Source: Catellatospora paridis (lineage in GTDB: Bacteria; Actinomycetota; Actinomycetes; Mycobacteriales; Micromonosporaceae). From it: a stretch of 64,000 nucleotides of DNA. Of this stretch, positions 60,820-64,000 are shown piece by piece. How positions within the stretch are numbered: position 1 is the stretch's first letter; each line of letters starts with the position of its first letter. The DNA is taken from contig NZ_ML769315.1 of assembly GCF_009720365.1 (NCBI RefSeq), positions 341,621-405,620 on the forward strand, read 5' to 3'. A program made the position numbers and the translations under genes. Below the pieces are notes generated by a model that saw only the letters and a program-made list of their open reading frames with translations, ran no database searches and was not told the DNA's origin.

Positions 60820-63599
60820 TCACCATGATCTGGTCGCAGCTGCGCCGCCGGCTGTGGCGCAGCAGCGCGCTGTTCGCCGCGATCCTGCTGGCCACGACCG
60901 GCTTCACCGTGCTCACCGGCACCGTCAACACCTCACGGCTGCAGGTCACCGGCGAGGTGAACGCGAACTTCCGCGGCGCGTACGACATCCTCGTCCGCCC
61001 CAAGGGAGCGCGCACCGCGACCGAGGGCGAACGCGAGCTCGTCGCGCCGAACCAGCTCTCCGGCACGTACGGCGGTATCACCCTCGACCAGTACCGGGCC
61101 ATCCAGGAGATCCAGGACGTCGAGGTCGCCGCGCCGATCGCCACCCTGGGCACCACGATCGTCGTCGACTGGGCGCCGGTGGACATCACCGATCTGGTGG
61201 ACCGGTCGAAGACCCGGCAGCTGATCCGGCTCGACCCGGCCTTCCTGGCTGACCGCGGACTGTCCCGCTCGACCCGGGTCAGCCACTACGTGTACATCAC
61301 TCAGCGCCCGCTCATCGCGATGGAGTCCGCAGACGGCGGCGGCGTGCGATTCCGCGACGGCACGGTGCTCAAGGACGAGGCGCACTGCGGCCTCTACCCG
61401 ATCGAGGTGGCCGAGGACGGGACGAAGCGTCGCCTGTGCGGCGCAGGCCTGCCCCACACCGGGGGCAGTCAGATCACCGACGACAAGGCACCGGAGTTCA
61501 CCGTCTTCCGCCTCCTGCCTGACGGCCGGTTCCTGCAGGCCGCGCACACCGGCGGTGGCGGCCTGCACACCCAGGACTTCCCGGCGCAGGACCGGCTGCT
61601 GGTGGGCATGTTGTGGCCGACCACCGCAGGGGTGGCCGCGATCGACCCGGAGCCGGAGGCGCGGCTGCTCGGCCTGGACGGGGCCGTCGTATCGGGTCGC
61701 TATCTGCGTCCCGGCGACACCTCCTCGGCCAAGGCCGGCCAGCTGCTGGTGCCCGCGCTGACCGCCCGGCAGCCACAGATCGACGAGACGCTCTCCGTCG
61801 CCGCTTCCGTGGTCGACGACGCCCTCACCAGCGGGCTGCCGGGGACCACTGCCGACATCCTGTATCACCGCCTCGGGTCGGCCCGACGAGCCGGACTCGG
61901 CACCGTCCGGGTCGACGCGCAGCCGCTGCAGCCGGACGTCGTCAACGGCGTCCGCGGCATCGCGACCGCCGTGCTGGTGCACAACGCGCCGCCGCGGTAC
62001 GAGCGCTCGCCGGACGGCGCACTGCGTCCGGCCGCCTCGGCGCCGCAGCCCGACCAGTGGACGAACGACTTCCGCTTCGGCAGGGGCGTGTGGTCCGGCT
62101 TCATCCACGACACGGCGTTCCGCGCGGCGACGCCGGCGAACGCCGGGGAGACGAGGCTGCTGATCGACCCGGTCGGCGTCTTCGATCCGCAGCGGCTCGC
62201 CGAGTTCTCGCAGCTCAGTCGAGTGCCACTGGAGACGTATCAGGCACCCGGGGCAGCCGGGGCAGACGCCGCGAGCCGCGAACTGCTCGACGACCGTCCG
62301 CTCGCCCCGTCCAGCAACCCGCAGGGTTACCTGGCACCTAGCCCGCAGATCCTCACCACGCTGGACGCACTGCCCGGCATCATCGGCCCGCAGCGGGCCC
62401 GCGACGCGATCTCCGCGGTGCGGGTGCGGGTCGGCAACGTGCACACCCTGGACGAGCTGACCCGCGAGCGCATCCGGCGCATCGCCGAGGAGATCAGCAC
62501 CACCACCGGCCTCGACGTCGACATCACCGTCGGCTCGTCCCTGCAACCGCAGACCGTCGAGCTGGCCGCCGGCACGCTCGGGCGGCCCGAGCTGCGGCTG
62601 ACCGAGCTGTGGACCCGCAAGGGCGTGGCAGTGGCGATCATGGAGGCGATCGACCGCAAGAGCGTGCTGCTGTTCGGCCTGATCCTGGTCGTGTGCGTGC
62701 TCTTCCTGGCCAACGCGACCACGGCGGCGGTCCGCGACCGCAGACGCGAACTCGCCGTGCTCGCCTGCGTCGGCTGGCCACGGCACCGCCTGGCCGCGCT
62801 GGTCTCCGGGGAGGTCGCGCTGGTCGGCCTGGCCGCCGGGCTGGTCTCGGCGGGACTCGCGCTGCCGCTGAGCCGGGCGGTGGACGTCCCGGCGGGAACG
62901 GCGCAGGCGCTGGCGGCGGTGCCGCTGGCCCTGCTGCTGGCCGTCGTGTCGGCGGTCGTCCCGGCGATCCAGGCGGCCCGCGCCCACCCGGGCACCGCGC
63001 TGGCTCCGCTGGTCTCCCCCGTACGCCGGGCGCGGCGCTCGCGGACCGGGCACACCGTGCTGTCCGCCGCGCTGCGCAACACCCGGCGCAGGCCGGGCCG
63101 CACGCTGCTGGCCGCCGCCGCGGTCGCGCTCGGGGTCGGCGCGTTCACCACGCTGCTGACACTGACCTGGGTGTTCCACGGCAACGTCACCGGCACCCTG
63201 CTCGGCGACGCGGTCTCGCTGCGGGTCCGCGCCGTGGACACCGTCGCGGTCGCGGCCACGCTGCTACTGGCCGTGCTGGCGCTGGCCGACGTGCTCTACC
63301 TCAACGTGCGGGAGCGTTCGGCCGAGCTGGCGACACTGCAGGCGGCCGGATGGAGCGACGGGGCGCTCACCCGCCTCATCGCGTACGAGGGAGTGCTCAT
63401 CGGCGCCGCGGGCGCGCTGCTCGGAGCGGGTGTCGGGCTGTTCTTCGTCGACCGGTTCGCTGCCGCCGTGCCCGCGACGGCCGTGGCGGTCACCGCCGCC
63501 GCGGCACTGGCCGGGGTGGCCCTGTCCGGGCTCGCCGCGGTGCTGCCCGCCCTGTCCGTACGCCGACTGCGCCTGTCGACGCTGCTCGCCCAGGAGTAG
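60816..63599 (+). CDS. FtsX-like ABC transporter permease, large form
   Basis: 927 aa. N-terminal helix (about 13-33), a very large extracytoplasmic domain (about 35-610), then two FtsX-like membrane bundles: helices around 617-645, 665-690 and 700-725, and a second set from about 765 to 925 (LLAAAAVALGVGAFTTLLTL, TVAVAATLLLAVLALADVLY, AAALAGVALSGLAAVLPAL). The sequence RRRELAVLACVGWPRHRL and RERSAELATLQAAGWSDGAL are the two coupling motifs. Works with the overlapping ATPase, probably in export or envelope remodelling under PadR control. Confidence 0.93.
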   Translation: MITMIWSQLRRRLWRSSALFAAILLATTGFTVLTGTVNTSRLQVTGEVNANFRGAYDILVRPKGARTATEGERELVAPNQLSGTYGGITLDQYRAIQEIQDVEVAAPIATLGTTIVVDWAPVDITDLVDRSKTRQLIRLDPAFLADRGLSRSTRVSHYVYITQRPLIAMESADGGGVRFRDGTVLKDEAHCGLYPIEVAEDGTKRRLCGAGLPHTGGSQITDDKAPEFTVFRLLPDGRFLQAAHTGGGGLHTQDFPAQDRLLVGMLWPTTAGVAAIDPEPEARLLGLDGAVVSGRYLRPGDTSSAKAGQLLVPALTARQPQIDETLSVAASVVDDALTSGLPGTTADILYHRLGSARRAGLGTVRVDAQPLQPDVVNGVRGIATAVLVHNAPPRYERSPDGALRPAASAPQPDQWTNDFRFGRGVWSGFIHDTAFRAATPANAGETRLLIDPVGVFDPQRLAEFSQLSRVPLETYQAPGAAGADAASRELLDDRPLAPSSNPQGYLAPSPQILTTLDALPGIIGPQRARDAISAVRVRVGNVHTLDELTRERIRRIAEEISTTTGLDVDITVGSSLQPQTVELAAGTLGRPELRLTELWTRKGVAVAIMEAIDRKSVLLFGLILVVCVLFLANATTAAVRDRRRELAVLACVGWPRHRLAALVSGEVALVGLAAGLVSAGLALPLSRAVDVPAGTAQALAAVPLALLLAVVSAVVPAIQAARAHPGTALAPLVSPVRRARRSRTGHTVLSAALRNTRRRPGRTLLAAAAVALGVGAFTTLLTLTWVFHGNVTGTLLGDAVSLRVRAVDTVAVAATLLLAVLALADVLYLNVRERSAELATLQAAGWSDGALTRLIAYEGVLIGAAGALLGAGVGLFFVDRFAAAVPATAVAVTAAAALAGVALSGLAAVLPALSVRRLRLSTLLAQE

Positions 63600-63602
63600 C
63601 GC

Positions 63603-63809
63603 TCAGCCGCGACAGAACGGGTAGACGTCGCCCTCGACCCGGCGCGTCTGCCCGTTCGGCGACTGCACGAAGAAGGCGCTGCCCTGCACCCAGGTGCGCT
63701 GCCCCGGGCGGACCATCACCGTCTCGGACAGCTCCATCACGTATTCGCCGATGGTCAGCACGCTGACCAGCAGTAACCGGTCGGCGACGACGGGCTCGGT
63801 GGCAGGCAT
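63603..63809 (-). CDS. Small hypothetical protein, 68 aa
   Basis: MPATEPVVADRLLLVSVLTI opens a short, beta-rich soluble protein ending RRVEGDVYPFCRG. GGAGAG precedes ATG 63809. Stop is 3 bp from the convergent permease stop. No family recognised. Confidence 0.6.
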   Translation of the reverse strand: MPATEPVVADRLLLVSVLTIGEYVMELSETVMVRPGQRTWVQGSAFFVQSPNGQTRRVEGDVYPFCRG

Positions 63810-63954
63810 GGAACTCTCCGGGGGGCGGGGGAGCGCCCACGTTACCGCCGCACCCGCAGCCGCGGGAAGGGGCGCTGATCGATACGTGCGCCACACCACC
63901 GTCCTTCTTTCGTGCCGAGGGTGTCGATTCGGGCGGACGCTGTACGTATAGAGG

Positions 63955-64000
63955 GTGAGAGGCCGCGACGCCGGCGGCCGTGAAGACGAGGAGCGCCGCC
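63955..64000 (+). CDS. Possible start of a gene running off the window
   Basis: GTG 63955 with GAGG directly before it opens a frame of 15 codons without stop to the end (VRGRDAGGREDEERR). A TACGTAT at 63943-63949 could be a -10. Too short to identify; the charged N-terminus would suit a sigma factor or regulator but this is speculation. Confidence 0.25.
   Translation, partial: MRGRDAGGREDEERR

Overview
The window looks like chromosomal DNA of a high-GC Gram-positive filamentous actinobacterium. Codons end almost always in G or C, GTG and TTG starts are common, and 4-nt ATGA/GTGA stop-start overlaps recur. The gene content includes a SigE-family ECF sigma array, a cellobiose-type ABC operon with a LacI repressor, an AA10 LPMO, pectate lyases with Pro/Ser linkers and LigC/PrimPol repair enzymes. 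A member of the Micromonosporaceae is my best guess; that is inference. I see no phage, transposase, CRISPR array, tRNA or rRNA, so this is a housekeeping and niche-adaptation region rather than an island.

Layout. 1-3.0 kb: bacterial nitric-oxide synthase oxygenase cut by the window edge, an ACT-GNAT protein and an ACT protein. 3.5-9.7 kb: a minus-strand cellobiose/beta-glucoside uptake operon (binding protein, two permeases, GH1 beta-glucosidase, LacI repressor) with two operators at its promoter and an anomalous G/C homopolymer block inside it. 9.9-11.8 kb: K+ channel, a tiny Cys-rich protein and a pyrimidine reductase. 12.0-13.5 kb: sigma factor plus overlapping membrane partner. 13.7-20.2 kb: a four-gene DNA-end-processing operon of HerA-like ATPase, SbcD/Mre11, SbcC/Rad50 and NurA-like nuclease. 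20.3-25.4 kb: LPMO, AlkA-type glycosylase, MOSC-oxidoreductase fusion, stand-alone maltokinase-cap protein and a small membrane-anchored protein. 25.5-28.9 kb: tandem pectate lyases behind one operator-containing promoter. 29.1-36.8 kb: SDR, a second sigma/membrane-partner pair, LigC-type ligase, lipoprotein peptidase, aldo/keto reductase with divergent regulator, and PrimPol. 36.8-42.7 kb: MsrB, then a degenerate response regulator, histidine kinase, lipoprotein, membrane-fusion protein and MacB-like ABC pair. 42.8-47.6 kb: small membrane proteins, Ada-AlkA fusion, PEP-mutase-like enzyme and an ArsC-ArsB-like pair. 47.7-53.7 kb: four tandem paralogous sigma factors, each fused to a transmembrane helix and a large extracytoplasmic domain. 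53.9-64 kb: small unknowns, methyltransferase, cold-shock protein with DEAD-box helicase, DHFR-like reductase, and PadR with a divergent ABC-FtsX exporter.

Most striking signals. (1) The sigma factor / membrane partner occurs as two overlapping genes at 12.0-13.5 kb and as single fused polypeptides in a four-copy array at 47.7-53.7 kb. The same C-terminal motifs occur in both, which suggests membrane-tethered sigma factors. (2) An archaeal-style HerA-NurA-Mre11-Rad50 gene set is complete in one bacterial operon. (3) There are several families of long intergenic palindromes. One pair has perfect 24-25 bp arms that differ only by compensated changes. (4) Operators and promoters are readable for the cellobiose and pectate-lyase operons.
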